Assembly: GCA_938008005.1 (NCBI GenBank)
Contig: CALLLZ010000367.1
Location: 1-20,002 of the forward strand
DNA from: an uncultured Marinicella sp.
Lineage (GTDB): Bacteria; Pseudomonadota; Gammaproteobacteria; Xanthomonadales; Marinicellaceae
Reading direction: 5' to 3'
Length of the DNA stretch: 20,002 nucleotides
Positions 6,734-13,001 of the stretch are shown here, piece by piece. The position numbers and the translations under genes are program-made. Below the pieces are notes generated by a model, which had not been told where the DNA came from, did no database searches, and saw only the letters and a program-made list of their open reading frames with translations. Positions within the stretch are counted from its first letter, which is position 1. Each line of letters begins with the position of its first letter.

Positions 6734-8209
6734 ATGAAAAAAATATTGACTTCTATATTTACTTTGCTTTTGATCACAGCTTGTGTGAAAAATCAGAAAT
6801 TGGATCACCTTAATAACCAGCAAGAAAGTACAGAATTAAAAATGAGGCTTGATGGTTATTTAAACAAAGTAAAACAAGAACATAATATTCCAGCTATGGC
6901 TTTGGCTGTAATACAGGACGGCGAAATTCTTTATCAAAGTTATTCCGGTATGACTTCGTTGGAGGTTAACGAAAAGGTTAATGAAAACACCCTGTTTCGA
7001 ATTTTTTCTGCAACCAAACTTGTTACTGCGGTTGCGGTTTTCCAGTTGATAGAACGCGGGCAGCTCGATTTGATGGATCCGGCAGTAAAATATTTGGACC
7101 ATTTGCCTAAAAAGTGGAGTCATATAAAGATTAAAAACCTATTGACCCATTCATCTGGTTTACCTGATTTAATAAAGTATAAAAGTGACTTGACTGATTC
7201 TGAGTTGTTAAAAAAACTTTATGAGGAACCTATAGAATTTGATTTGGGAAGCCAGTTCAGATATAACCAGACTAATTATTGGTTGTTGGCACAAATCATT
7301 GAAAAAATCACCAGTAAAAGCTTTGATGAATATGTAATTAAAAATCAATTTGATACTGGTTCTGATGGGGTATTATTTTCTTCAGACTCAAATCAAAAAA
7401 TTCTCAACAGGGCTACAAGGTATCATTTCAACCCCAAAAATCAGATACATGAAAAAGACACCAACAACAGCGGCAAAAGAGGACACTCTGGTAATGGTTT
7501 AAACATCTCTTTGCATCAATTCATTGAGTGGAACCGTAAATTAGATGAAAATCTATTGATTAATAATTTAAGTAAAAAACAGATGTGGAGCGCATTTGAA
7601 TTTACAAACTCAAATGATGATTTTTTATATGGTTGGGGGCGCTATTGGGTCAATGGAATTGAATCGACAGGTTTCACAGGAGGTAACTTAGCCGGGTTCA
7701 GAAAGTTCATTGATGATGATACGACAATTATTTTTCTTTCAAATGGTTATCAAAACCCTGCTTACGATATCATTATGAATGATGTTGCTAGAATGGCAGT
7801 TGATCGACTCAGAGCACAGGAGCTAACTCTTGAAGAAGAAGTGATGAGTTTGGTAGTTGAGGGTAATTTAGATCAAGCAAGTGAATCTTATATTCAATTA
7901 AAAAGTCAAAACCCAGGAACTGATTTTTCTAACTTAAAGTGGAATATTAACGGAATTGGTAATAAGTTACAATTTATTGAAAAGGATAAGAATGCCGCTT
8001 TAAAGGTGTTTGATTTTAATTCACGAGTAAACCCAGACTGGTGGGTCGCAATGGCCTCTTTGGCAGAAATACAAGAAGAGCAACAAGATTATAAAAGTGC
8101 CTTGGAGTCATACCTAAAAGCGATTCTTTTAAATAAGAAAAACGAATGGGATTACAACGCTCAAATGAATCAAAAAGTAAATTTACTGAAAGAGAAAACC
8201 AATGATTAA
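6734..8209 (+). CDS. Serine beta-lactamase-like (class C/PBP-like) lipoprotein with C-terminal helical repeats
   Basis: A 491-residue protein starting with a lipoprotein signal: lipobox Leu-Ile-Thr-Ala-Cys with acylated Cys17. Residues about 35-365 form a beta-lactamase-family (Pfam PF00144-type) domain, with the Ser-x-x-Lys nucleophile motif at Ser92-Ala-Thr-Lys95 and the characteristic LLTHSSGLPD block at 136-145. Tyr177 starts the second motif, which reads Tyr-Asn-Gln where Tyr-x-Asn is usual. A Thr-Gly-Gly-Asn-Leu-Ala-Gly-Phe stretch replaces the usual HTGGxPGF. Residues about 370-491 are helical and TPR-like. Relatives include esterases, D-amino-acid peptidases and peptidoglycan-modifying enzymes rather than true beta-lactamases, so I infer an envelope hydrolase. 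A TGGAG site precedes the ATG. It is divergent from the thaumatin-like gene across an AT-rich 194-bp gap. Confidence 0.88.
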   Translation: MKKILTSIFTLLLITACVKNQKLDHLNNQQESTELKMRLDGYLNKVKQEHNIPAMALAVIQDGEILYQSYSGMTSLEVNEKVNENTLFRIFSATKLVTAVAVFQLIERGQLDLMDPAVKYLDHLPKKWSHIKIKNLLTHSSGLPDLIKYKSDLTDSELLKKLYEEPIEFDLGSQFRYNQTNYWLLAQIIEKITSKSFDEYVIKNQFDTGSDGVLFSSDSNQKILNRATRYHFNPKNQIHEKDTNNSGKRGHSGNGLNISLHQFIEWNRKLDENLLINNLSKKQMWSAFEFTNSNDDFLYGWGRYWVNGIESTGFTGGNLAGFRKFIDDDTTIIFLSNGYQNPAYDIIMNDVARMAVDRLRAQELTLEEEVMSLVVEGNLDQASESYIQLKSQNPGTDFSNLKWNINGIGNKLQFIEKDKNAALKVFDFNSRVNPDWWVAMASLAEIQEEQQDYKSALESYLKAILLNKKNEWDYNAQMNQKVNLLKEKTND

Positions 8210-8325
8210 CCAAGAGTTAAGTATATATGGTGGTTTTTCTGGCACTAAACTGGAGTTTTCAGTCCACATTTAATTAAAGTGAAACTTCTGGAGTTATTCA
8301 TATGCTTTTCAAATAGTATCGTGTG

Positions 8326-8346
8326 TGTCGGGGTTAAGCTCCGACA
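8326..8346. other. Hairpin in the convergent gap before the WYL regulator
   Basis: TGTCGGGG (8326-8333) pairs with CTCCGACA (8339-8346) through one G:T wobble, with loop TTAAG. It lies in the 246-bp gap between converging genes, so it could help end either transcript, but neither side has a clear T-run. Nothing else is evident in this gap. Confidence 0.35.
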
Positions 8347-8455
8347 TCTAATTGGTAAACAGATGACAAGTGTACTATAGGTCTTAACATTACATTGCTA
8401 TATGTACCATAGAGTGGTTTCATACCTTAAGATGAATATATAAGGAAACGGGGTT

Positions 8456-9169
8456 TTAGATTGTCAATGTCTTATCTTGCGATTTGTTGTAATCCTTTAC
8501 TATGGATAAATATGCAGATAGATTTTTGTGTTGCTCGTCTTTAAAAATTTCTTCGTTAATGGTTAAGCTTTGTATCCGATCCAGTCGGAAGTTTCGGAAA
8601 TCCTGACGTTTTTCACACCAACCAGCCAGTAACCAGACTGGATTGAAAAAGAACAGCGCCAATGGATGTAGTGTACGAGTAGTCTGTTTTTTGTTTTCAT
8701 CAATGTAAATAATATGTATTTTGCGTCGTTTCCGAATGTGTTCGCGTACTTCTGAAAAGCTAATGCGCCAGGGAACAGGAGGTTGAGTGGGTACAGCGTA
8801 TGTAGTGATTTGTTTTAACTCACCTTGCAGGCTCGCTGGTAAAACGGCTTGGATTTTTTCAAAAGCACTGTCGGCTTTATCCGCAAATTTTTTGTCGGTC
8901 CACTGGCGTACCATACTGATACCCAAGCCAATCGCTTCCAACTCATCGGCATCAAAAGCAATTGGAGGCAGGTAGTAATGTTTATCGATGGTGTATCCAA
9001 CCCCGGCTTCTCCTCTGATAGGGGCACCAGCATCCATTAAACACTGAATATCGCGATACACAGTACGCTTGCATATACCAAAATATTCGGCGACTTGTTG
9101 GGCAGTAACGGCATGTCGTTTTTGCCGCAAGAAATGGGTAATTTTCATTAACCTATCAGCTCTTCTCAT
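8456..9169 (-). CDS. YafY-type transcriptional regulator with HTH and WYL domains
   Basis: A 237-residue cytoplasmic DNA-binding protein. Residues about 1-60 form the DeoR-like helix-turn-helix (Arg-Thr-Val-Tyr-Arg-Asp-Ile recognition region, then a Gly-rich wing around Glu-Ala-Gly-Val-Gly-Tyr). Residues about 140-210 form the WYL ligand/nucleic-acid sensing domain, with Val-Trp-Leu-Leu-Ala-Gly-Trp and the downstream Arg-x-Phe-Arg-Leu-Asp-Arg-Ile block typical of YafY proteins. Length fits the family. It is transcribed away from the adjacent VOC gene. The 132-bp gap between them holds a strong inverted repeat (9219-9240) that recurs upstream of the second VOC gene, so I infer this protein controls both VOC genes and perhaps itself. 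Inducer unknown. Confidence 0.9.
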   Translation of the reverse strand: MRRADRLMKITHFLRQKRHAVTAQQVAEYFGICKRTVYRDIQCLMDAGAPIRGEAGVGYTIDKHYYLPPIAFDADELEAIGLGISMVRQWTDKKFADKADSAFEKIQAVLPASLQGELKQITTYAVPTQPPVPWRISFSEVREHIRKRRKIHIIYIDENKKQTTRTLHPLALFFFNPVWLLAGWCEKRQDFRNFRLDRIQSLTINEEIFKDEQHKNLSAYLSIVKDYNKSQDKTLTI

Positions 9170-9218
9170 ACCGTGTTATTCTTATCATATTTACCATGAT
9201 TATAGCTTAACAAAACAA

Positions 9219-9240
9219 TGCTGACACCATGCTGTCAGCA
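9219..9240. promoter_or_regulatory. Inverted repeat, candidate operator of the WYL regulator (copy 1)
   Basis: A perfect 8-bp dyad TGCTGACA-N6-TGTCAGCA between the divergent regulator and VOC gene. A near-identical dyad (one mismatch, same spacing, spacer CCATGC versus TTATGC) stands upstream of the second VOC gene at 11712-11733. In both places a TACAGT/TAAAGT -10-like box lies 23 bp after the first half-site, so a bound repressor would cover the -35 region. Confidence 0.6.
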
Positions 9241-9301
9241 GACCTTTGTTACAGTAAGTTTTTTACCGTAATTACTAATAATTATTAACAGGAGAATACT
9301 T

Positions 9302-9688
9302 ATGATTGGATATGTTTCCATGGGAACCAACGACTTTCCACGTGCTGTGGCTTATTATGATGCTTTGTTTAAGTCTATAGGTGTGGGTCGGTTTATAGAA
9401 GAAGAAAACTACTTCGTGGCTTGGTCGCCAGCCCCTGAGGCACCCGGATTTATGATATCGATACCATTTAACAAAGAAGCAGCCACGGTTGGTAATGGTG
9501 TGATGGTGGCTTTGTATATGGATTCACCTGAAAAAGTGGATGCGTTATATAAGAAGGCACTGCAGCTGGGTGGAACCTGTGAAGGTCAACCCGGTTTTCG
9601 TCCGGAAGATGCTGATAAAGGTTTTTATGCTGGATACTTTCGTGATCTGGATGGCAATAAACTGAATGCTTTTTGCATGGTTGAATAA
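9302..9688 (+). CDS. VOC family (glyoxalase/dioxygenase-fold) protein, copy 1
   Basis: A 128-residue single VOC-fold protein. The N-terminus (Met-Ile-Gly-Tyr-Val-Ser-Met-Gly-Thr-Asn-Asp) and the Ala-Val-Ala-Tyr-Tyr-Asp-Ala-Leu helix follow the usual beta-alpha start. The C-terminus Tyr-Phe-Arg-Asp-Leu-Asp-Gly-Asn-Lys-Leu-Asn-Ala-Phe is the usual last strand. The first-strand metal-binding His and last-strand Glu of glyoxalase I are not present (Tyr and Asn/Phe there), so a metal-dependent lyase activity is doubtful. Proteins of this type are often encoded beside YafY regulators, as here. Start: ACAGGAG about eight bases upstream of ATG. It is about 72% identical in DNA to the copy at 11785 and followed by a similar terminator. 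Substrate unknown. Confidence 0.9.
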   Translation: MIGYVSMGTNDFPRAVAYYDALFKSIGVGRFIEEENYFVAWSPAPEAPGFMISIPFNKEAATVGNGVMVALYMDSPEKVDALYKKALQLGGTCEGQPGFRPEDADKGFYAGYFRDLDGNKLNAFCMVE

Positions 9689-9703
9689 AGGCTACCTTAT
9701 TTG

Positions 9704-9738
9704 AATACTTTGAACCCGATGACTGGGTTCGAAGTATT
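9704..9738 (+). terminator. Terminator hairpin of VOC copy 1
   Basis: A 14-bp stem (9704-9717 with 9725-9738, one T:G wobble, loop GATGACT) starts 15 bp after the stop codon. The same type of hairpin with a G-A-G/A-C-C-C-like core follows the second VOC gene and the broken VOC copy, so it belongs to the duplicated unit. The downstream T-run is poor. Confidence 0.6.
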
Positions 9739-9783
9739 ATCAGCTTATTAAAAATTTTACATTCAAAACCGCATAGTTAAGGT

Positions 9784-10251
9784 TCATTTGTCTGGGTAAA
9801 GCAAAAGTTGTTCCCTTAAGTGAGAAATGTCATTGACTAACTGTTTAAAATCTTTTTGTTGCATCCCTGATGCTTCAAGTACAGACGCAGAAAAACCTGA
9901 AGTTTTTTTCTGTATGCTTTGTCCAAGTGCGGTTAATGTCACCCTGACCTTTCTTTCGTCATTGTCGTCACGTTTGCGATGAATATATCCTTTGGATTGC
10001 ATACGCTTTAATAGTGGCGTTAATGTACTTGACTCTAAAAATAACTGTTTACCAATATCACTAACCAACTGGTTATTTTGTGCCCACAAGGTAACCAGTA
10101 CGAGAAACTGTGTATAGGTCAAGCCAAGATCTTTCAATAAAATTTTATTGATTCTGTTCATGGCATGATGTGTTGAATATAAATTAAAACACATTAATTC
10201 AGACAGTTCAGTATTGGACTCATTGGAGCCCTTGCCTTTAGGTTTATTCAT
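9784..10251 (-). CDS. OhrR-like MarR family redox regulator
   Basis: A 155-residue winged-helix regulator. I chose ATG 10251 because GAAGGG lies four bases upstream and the protein then starts like OhrR. The frame extends further upstream to 10377, but that part runs through the promoter region and is unlikely to be translated. Cys21 in Met-Cys-Phe-Asn-Leu-Tyr aligns with the peroxide-sensing cysteine of OhrR. The Leu-Gly-Leu-Thr-Tyr-Thr-Gln-Phe stretch, the Leu-Glu-Ser-Ser-Thr-Leu-Thr-Pro-Leu-Leu-Lys-Arg recognition helix and the Asp-Asp-Asn-Asp-Glu-Arg wing are all family-typical. Known OhrR proteins derepress on oxidation by organic hydroperoxides. This one is divergent from an alpha/beta hydrolase rather than an Ohr peroxidase, with repeated ATCGCA-type motifs between them. 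I infer it represses both itself and the hydrolase. Confidence 0.88.
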   Translation of the reverse strand: MNKPKGKGSNESNTELSELMCFNLYSTHHAMNRINKILLKDLGLTYTQFLVLVTLWAQNNQLVSDIGKQLFLESSTLTPLLKRMQSKGYIHRKRDDNDERKVRVTLTALGQSIQKKTSGFSASVLEASGMQQKDFKQLVNDISHLREQLLLYPDK

Positions 10252-10298
10252 CTTACCCTTCTCAATATTTCTATTATTTTTTAAATATTTAATTATAT

Positions 10299-10310
10299 AT
10301 CGCATGCGAT
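10299..10310. promoter_or_regulatory. Palindrome ATCGCATGCGAT, candidate MarR operator
   Basis: A perfect 12-bp palindrome located 48 bp upstream of the regulator's ATG. It shares ATCGCA/AATCGCA with sites at 10314-10319, 10355-10364 and 10370-10379. Its position suits autoregulation of the minus-strand regulator. Confidence 0.5.
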
Positions 10311-10323
10311 TTAATCGCAAGCA

Positions 10324-10352
10324 TTGACATTTTAAAAAAAGCCATGTATTAT
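10324..10352 (+). promoter_or_regulatory. Strong sigma-70 promoter for the alpha/beta hydrolase
   Basis: A perfect -35 TTGACA (10324-10329), an exact 17-bp spacer, and -10 TATTAT (10347-10352, five of six). Transcription would start near 10359, inside the repeated AATCGCACAC motifs. Confidence 0.8.
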
Positions 10353-10353
10353 T

Positions 10354-10384
10354 AAATCGCACACTATGCAATCGCACACGATTT
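10354..10384. promoter_or_regulatory. Direct repeat AATCGCACAC x2, candidate operator over the start site
   Basis: AATCGCACAC occurs at 10355-10364 and again at 10370-10379, a 15-bp period. The block is bounded by AAATCG (10354-10359) and its complement CGATTT (10379-10384). It lies immediately downstream of the -10 box, where a bound MarR protein would block transcription of the hydrolase. Confidence 0.55.
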
Positions 10385-10397
10385 ATATTAAAAAAAT

Positions 10398-11360
10398 ATG
10401 AGATTAAAAATGAATCAACTAAATAACAAATTACTTACAACAATTATTCTATTAATAGGAGTTATCAATATGTCATACTCAGGTAAAAACTTATCTCAAG
10501 TTCGTTATGGAACCGAAAAAGTAGAAGGCTTAGATATATTTTTTAGGGAGGCAGGTAACCCTAAAAATCAGGCTGTGGTCTTACTTCATGGATTTCCTCA
10601 CTCTTCACATATGTATCGAGAGGTTTTAGGTTCTTTAGGAGATGATTTCTATTTGATTGCACCAGACTACCCAGGTTTTGGAGACAGTAGTTTTCCTGAC
10701 AAAGAAAATTACACCTATACCTTTGATAATTTTGCCAAGACCATCAATCAATTCTTAGAACAAAGAGAAATAAATAACTATGTCCTGATGATTCAAGATT
10801 ATGGTGCCCCAGTTGGGTTTCGTATAGCAACGCAGCACCCCAATAGAGTCAATGGGTTCGTGGTAATGAATGGAAATGCATACGAAGAGGGCCTTTCTGC
10901 AGATGGCTGGGGCCCAATTTTTGAATATTGGAAAGAAAAATCCAGTGCTTTGGAAAGTGAAATCATCAAGAATGTATTCAGTGATGAGGGCTTAAAGTGG
11001 CAATATACTCATGGCACAAAAAATCCTGCGGCTATCTTGCCTGATAGCTGGAACCTTGATATCGCAAAATTTGCAAGAAAAGGTCAACACAGGATTCAAT
11101 TAGATCTATTTTATGATTACCAGAACAACTTGAAATTGTATCCAAAGTGGCAGCAATATTTAAGAGACAATCAACCTCCAATGCTGATTGTCTGGGGTAA
11201 GAATGATGCTTTTTTTCCAGAACCAGGAGCAGAAGCCTATAAAAGAGATGTGAAAAAAATTGATTATCATATTCTAGACACAGGTCATTTTCCTCTTGAA
11301 GAAGAAGCTGAATTTATCATCGGAAAAATGAGAAAATTCCTAAATAACAACAATAAATAG
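10398..11360 (+). CDS. Alpha/beta hydrolase, epoxide hydrolase/haloalkane dehalogenase-like
   Basis: An alpha/beta-hydrolase fold enzyme. His-Gly-Phe-Pro (oxyanion region) precedes Ser-Ser-His-Met-Tyr. The nucleophile elbow is Gln-Asp-Tyr-Gly-Ala-Pro, so the nucleophile is Asp, as in epoxide hydrolases and haloalkane dehalogenases, not Ser. The acid is probably in Trp-Gly-Lys-Asn-Asp-Ala-Phe-Phe, and the histidine in Asp-Thr-Gly-His-Phe-Pro. The start is ambiguous. ATG 10398 or 10410 gives a signal-peptide-like N-terminus (Lys-Leu-Leu-Thr-Thr-Ile-Ile-Leu-Leu) but has no good ribosome site. ATG 10470 has AGGAG eight bases upstream and gives a 296-residue cytoplasmic form. It is controlled by the divergent OhrR-like regulator through overlapping promoter and repeats, which suggests induction by oxidants or electrophiles. 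Substrate unknown. Confidence 0.88.
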   Translation: MRLKMNQLNNKLLTTIILLIGVINMSYSGKNLSQVRYGTEKVEGLDIFFREAGNPKNQAVVLLHGFPHSSHMYREVLGSLGDDFYLIAPDYPGFGDSSFPDKENYTYTFDNFAKTINQFLEQREINNYVLMIQDYGAPVGFRIATQHPNRVNGFVVMNGNAYEEGLSADGWGPIFEYWKEKSSALESEIIKNVFSDEGLKWQYTHGTKNPAAILPDSWNLDIAKFARKGQHRIQLDLFYDYQNNLKLYPKWQQYLRDNQPPMLIVWGKNDAFFPEPGAEAYKRDVKKIDYHILDTGHFPLEEEAEFIIGKMRKFLNNNNK

Positions 11361-11391
11361 TTTGAACTAATAGCAAATTTGTACTTTTAAA

Positions 11392-11496
11392 CAGAAGCCA
11401 GGTTTTCGTCAGGAAGAAACTGTCAAAAGTTTTTATACAGGGTGTTTTCGAGATCTGGAAAGCAACAAACTGAATGTATTTTGCATGGTCAAGTAA
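11392..11496 (+). pseudogene. Remnant of a third VOC gene (last 34 codons)
   Basis: Translation from 11392 gives Gln-Lys-Pro-Gly-Phe-Arg..., ending Asn-Lys-Leu-Asn-Val-Phe-Cys-Met-Val-Lys-stop, which aligns without gaps to the last 34 residues of the two intact VOC proteins (about 60% identical). No start codon or upstream VOC sequence precedes it. The hydrolase stop codon lies only 31 bp before it. A terminator hairpin matching those after the intact copies follows. This is a truncated, diverged copy cut at the junction with the regulator/hydrolase pair. Confidence 0.85.
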
Positions 11497-11509
11497 CTGT
11501 AAATAATAG

Positions 11510-11546
11510 TTCTGAGTCCGTGATTTCGTTGATCACGGATTCAGAA
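11510..11546 (+). terminator. Terminator hairpin after the VOC remnant
   Basis: A 15-bp stem with one G:T wobble (11510-11524 with 11532-11546, loop TTCGTTG) is placed after the remnant's stop as in the intact VOC units. It now probably ends the hydrolase transcript. Its persistence while the gene decayed suggests it is still useful there. The rest of the gap (about 11547-11711) shows nothing I can name. Confidence 0.6.
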
Positions 11547-11711
11547 AATTGGATTGAAATTGGTTTAAAGATACCAGAATTTTGACTTCTATGCGGTTAA
11601 ATAATATTGATGAAGTGAGCGCATGTAAACGTATGCTTTTTACAAAATAATGATCATCGGTTCTTTTCATGGTTTTTTACTCATGCTTTTTAATTGTAGC
11701 TAGAAAAACAC

Positions 11712-11733
11712 TGGTGACATTATGCTGTCAGCA
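11712..11733. promoter_or_regulatory. Inverted repeat, candidate operator of the WYL regulator (copy 2)
   Basis: TGGTGACA-N6-TGTCAGCA differs from the dyad at 9219-9240 by a single arm base and keeps the same spacing. It lies about 50 bp upstream of the second VOC gene, followed by a TAAAGT box at the same offset as TACAGT in copy 1. Confidence 0.55.
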
Positions 11734-11784
11734 GAGCTTGGGTAAAGTGAGCATCTACTTATAAATGATAACAGGAGAAAAAAT

Positions 11785-12180
11785 ATGATTGGATATGTAA
11801 CACTGGGAACCAACGATTTACCCAAAGCAACAACTTATTATGATGCATTATTTGAGTCTATTGGTGTGGGTCGTGCTATGGAAGTGGATAACTATTTTGT
11901 GGCATGGTCACAATCCCCGAATGTCCCAAATAAAGCTGGAATAGCGATCTCCATACCATTTAACAAAGAACCCGCAACAGTTGGAAATGGTGTGATGGTT
12001 GCTTTGTTTATGGAGTCACCTGAAAAAGTGGATGCGTTTTACCACAAAGCACTGGAACTGGGTGGTAGCTGTGAAGGTCAACCCGGTTTTCGTCCGGAAG
12101 ATGCTGATAAAGGTTTTTATGCTGGATACTTTCGTGATCTGGACGGTAATAAACTAAACGCCTTTTGTATGGTTGAATAA
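11785..12180 (+). CDS. VOC family protein, copy 2
   Basis: A 131-residue paralogue of the protein at 9302, with three extra residues in the Ser-Pro-Asn-Val-Pro-Asn loop. It has the same single VOC fold, the same lack of the classical His/Glu metal ligands, and the same C-terminus ending Ala-Phe-Cys-Met-Val-Glu. The ribosome site ACAGGAG is also conserved. A 75-nt tract (12069-12143) is identical to copy 1 (9577-9651), whereas the preceding DNA is only about 72% identical. Separated from the WYL gene by the regulator/hydrolase pair, it still carries the shared operator and probably remains under WYL control. Confidence 0.9.
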   Translation: MIGYVTLGTNDLPKATTYYDALFESIGVGRAMEVDNYFVAWSQSPNVPNKAGIAISIPFNKEPATVGNGVMVALFMESPEKVDAFYHKALELGGSCEGQPGFRPEDADKGFYAGYFRDLDGNKLNAFCMVE

Positions 12181-12190
12181 TCCAGTTATT

Positions 12191-12220
12191 TTTTTGAGCC
12201 CGTGTAAACGGGTTCAAAAA
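12191..12220 (+). terminator. Terminator hairpin of VOC copy 2
   Basis: TTTTTGAGCCCG (12191-12202) pairs with CGGGTTCAAAAA (12209-12220) through one G:T wobble, loop TGTAAA, followed by TTT. It starts 10 bp after the stop and can work in both directions because of the A/T ends. Confidence 0.7.
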
Positions 12221-12306
12221 TTTAAGCGAAATACCGGTTTTATCATTAATAGATCAGATTTATACTTTTTAAAGTAGACACTATAAGTGAGTCTAATATT
12301 TTACTC

Positions 12307-12735
12307 TTAGCCTGCCTTTAATTGGTCATAATCAAGGTGGTCATAATCATCAGATTTCAATTCATTGAACCAAGCTGCCCAATATTCCAGTAACCAATCG
12401 GCATTCTCTTGATTGACGGTGCCATTTTGATAGACGTTTATGGTGTGATCAAGTAAACCATTGCGGTAAATAATTGGGTAGATCATTTTGTTTTTTAAAT
12501 CAAAACCCAGAATAACGCCGGGATCAACCATCAATTTACCATCGACTGAAACTACATGAGCGTATTGCATAAATACATCAATAAATGCTGGGGCTTTTTT
12601 TAGAGATACTTGCTTTATTTGTAAACGCTTACCTTCATCATTCATTAACATACCTTGTTTGAACTGACGGTCTTTATCAATAAATCTCCAGTACATCATT
12701 TCTTCAAATAAATTTTTTCCCAGCGAATCGCTCAC
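12307..12735 (-). CDS. Small protein of unknown function, full-length copy of a duplicated pair
   Basis: A 142-residue soluble protein that I do not recognise. It starts with GTG at 12735, eight bases after AGGAG; the same arrangement (AGGAGGTGTATT-GTG) precedes its paralogue at 16024, which supports this start. The N-terminal half (Ser-Leu-Gly-x-x-Leu, Glu-Met-Met-x-Trp-x-Phe-Ile, then Leu-Lys-Lys-Ala/Ser-Pro and Val-Phe-x-Gln-Tyr-Ala) is shared with the paralogue. The C-terminal ~50 residues are only in this copy and are acidic and Trp-rich. No membrane segment or signal peptide is present. It is preceded by a noncoding element (12828-12990) also found upstream of the paralogue. Confidence 0.8.
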   Translation of the reverse strand: MSDSLGKNLFEEMMYWRFIDKDRQFKQGMLMNDEGKRLQIKQVSLKKAPAFIDVFMQYAHVVSVDGKLMVDPGVILGFDLKNKMIYPIIYRNGLLDHTINVYQNGTVNQENADWLLEYWAAWFNELKSDDYDHLDYDQLKAG

Positions 12736-12827
12736 AACACATCTCCTAATCTTTATTTACAGCTCTAATATCTAATACGTTTAATTTGATCCCTTGTTGA
12801 ATCCGCAGAATCAAATACATATATTTA

Positions 12828-12990
12828 TAATAGCCATTCGCAGAAAGGTGAACAATCTTGTTTTGATAAACAATTAAAACAAATGTTAAAACGGGGTTTT
12901 TGTGACAATTGATGTCACTGTTTTTGGCAAGAAGATGAGCTTGAATAGTTGGCTGAGAATCAGACTGCCGTTTTTCGGCACTAAATTTTA
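12828..12990. repeat. Conserved noncoding element upstream of the unknown gene (copy 1)
   Basis: About 160 bp closely similar to 16109-16275. Shared landmarks in order are TAATAGCCATTC (12828-12839), a 26-bp identical A/T-rich tract around 12869-12894, the inverted repeat GTGACA-N5-TGTCAC (12902-12918), and the hairpin TGCCG-TTTTT-CGGCA (12966-12980). It fills the space between the gene at 13002 and the start of the unknown gene, so it is either that gene's promoter/leader or a small repeat carried with it. Codon-position changes between copies do not look like protein coding. Confidence 0.75.
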
Positions 12991-13001
12991 ATTTTCTATA
13001 A

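Noticed and set aside
10252..10377. N-terminal extension of the MarR-type regulator
   Set aside because: The extension runs through the divergent promoter and operators, is absent from remembered OhrR proteins, and ATG 10251 has a good ribosome site.
9302..12180. VOC genes as true glyoxalase I enzymes
   Set aside because: The first-strand His and last-strand Glu metal ligands are not present in either copy.
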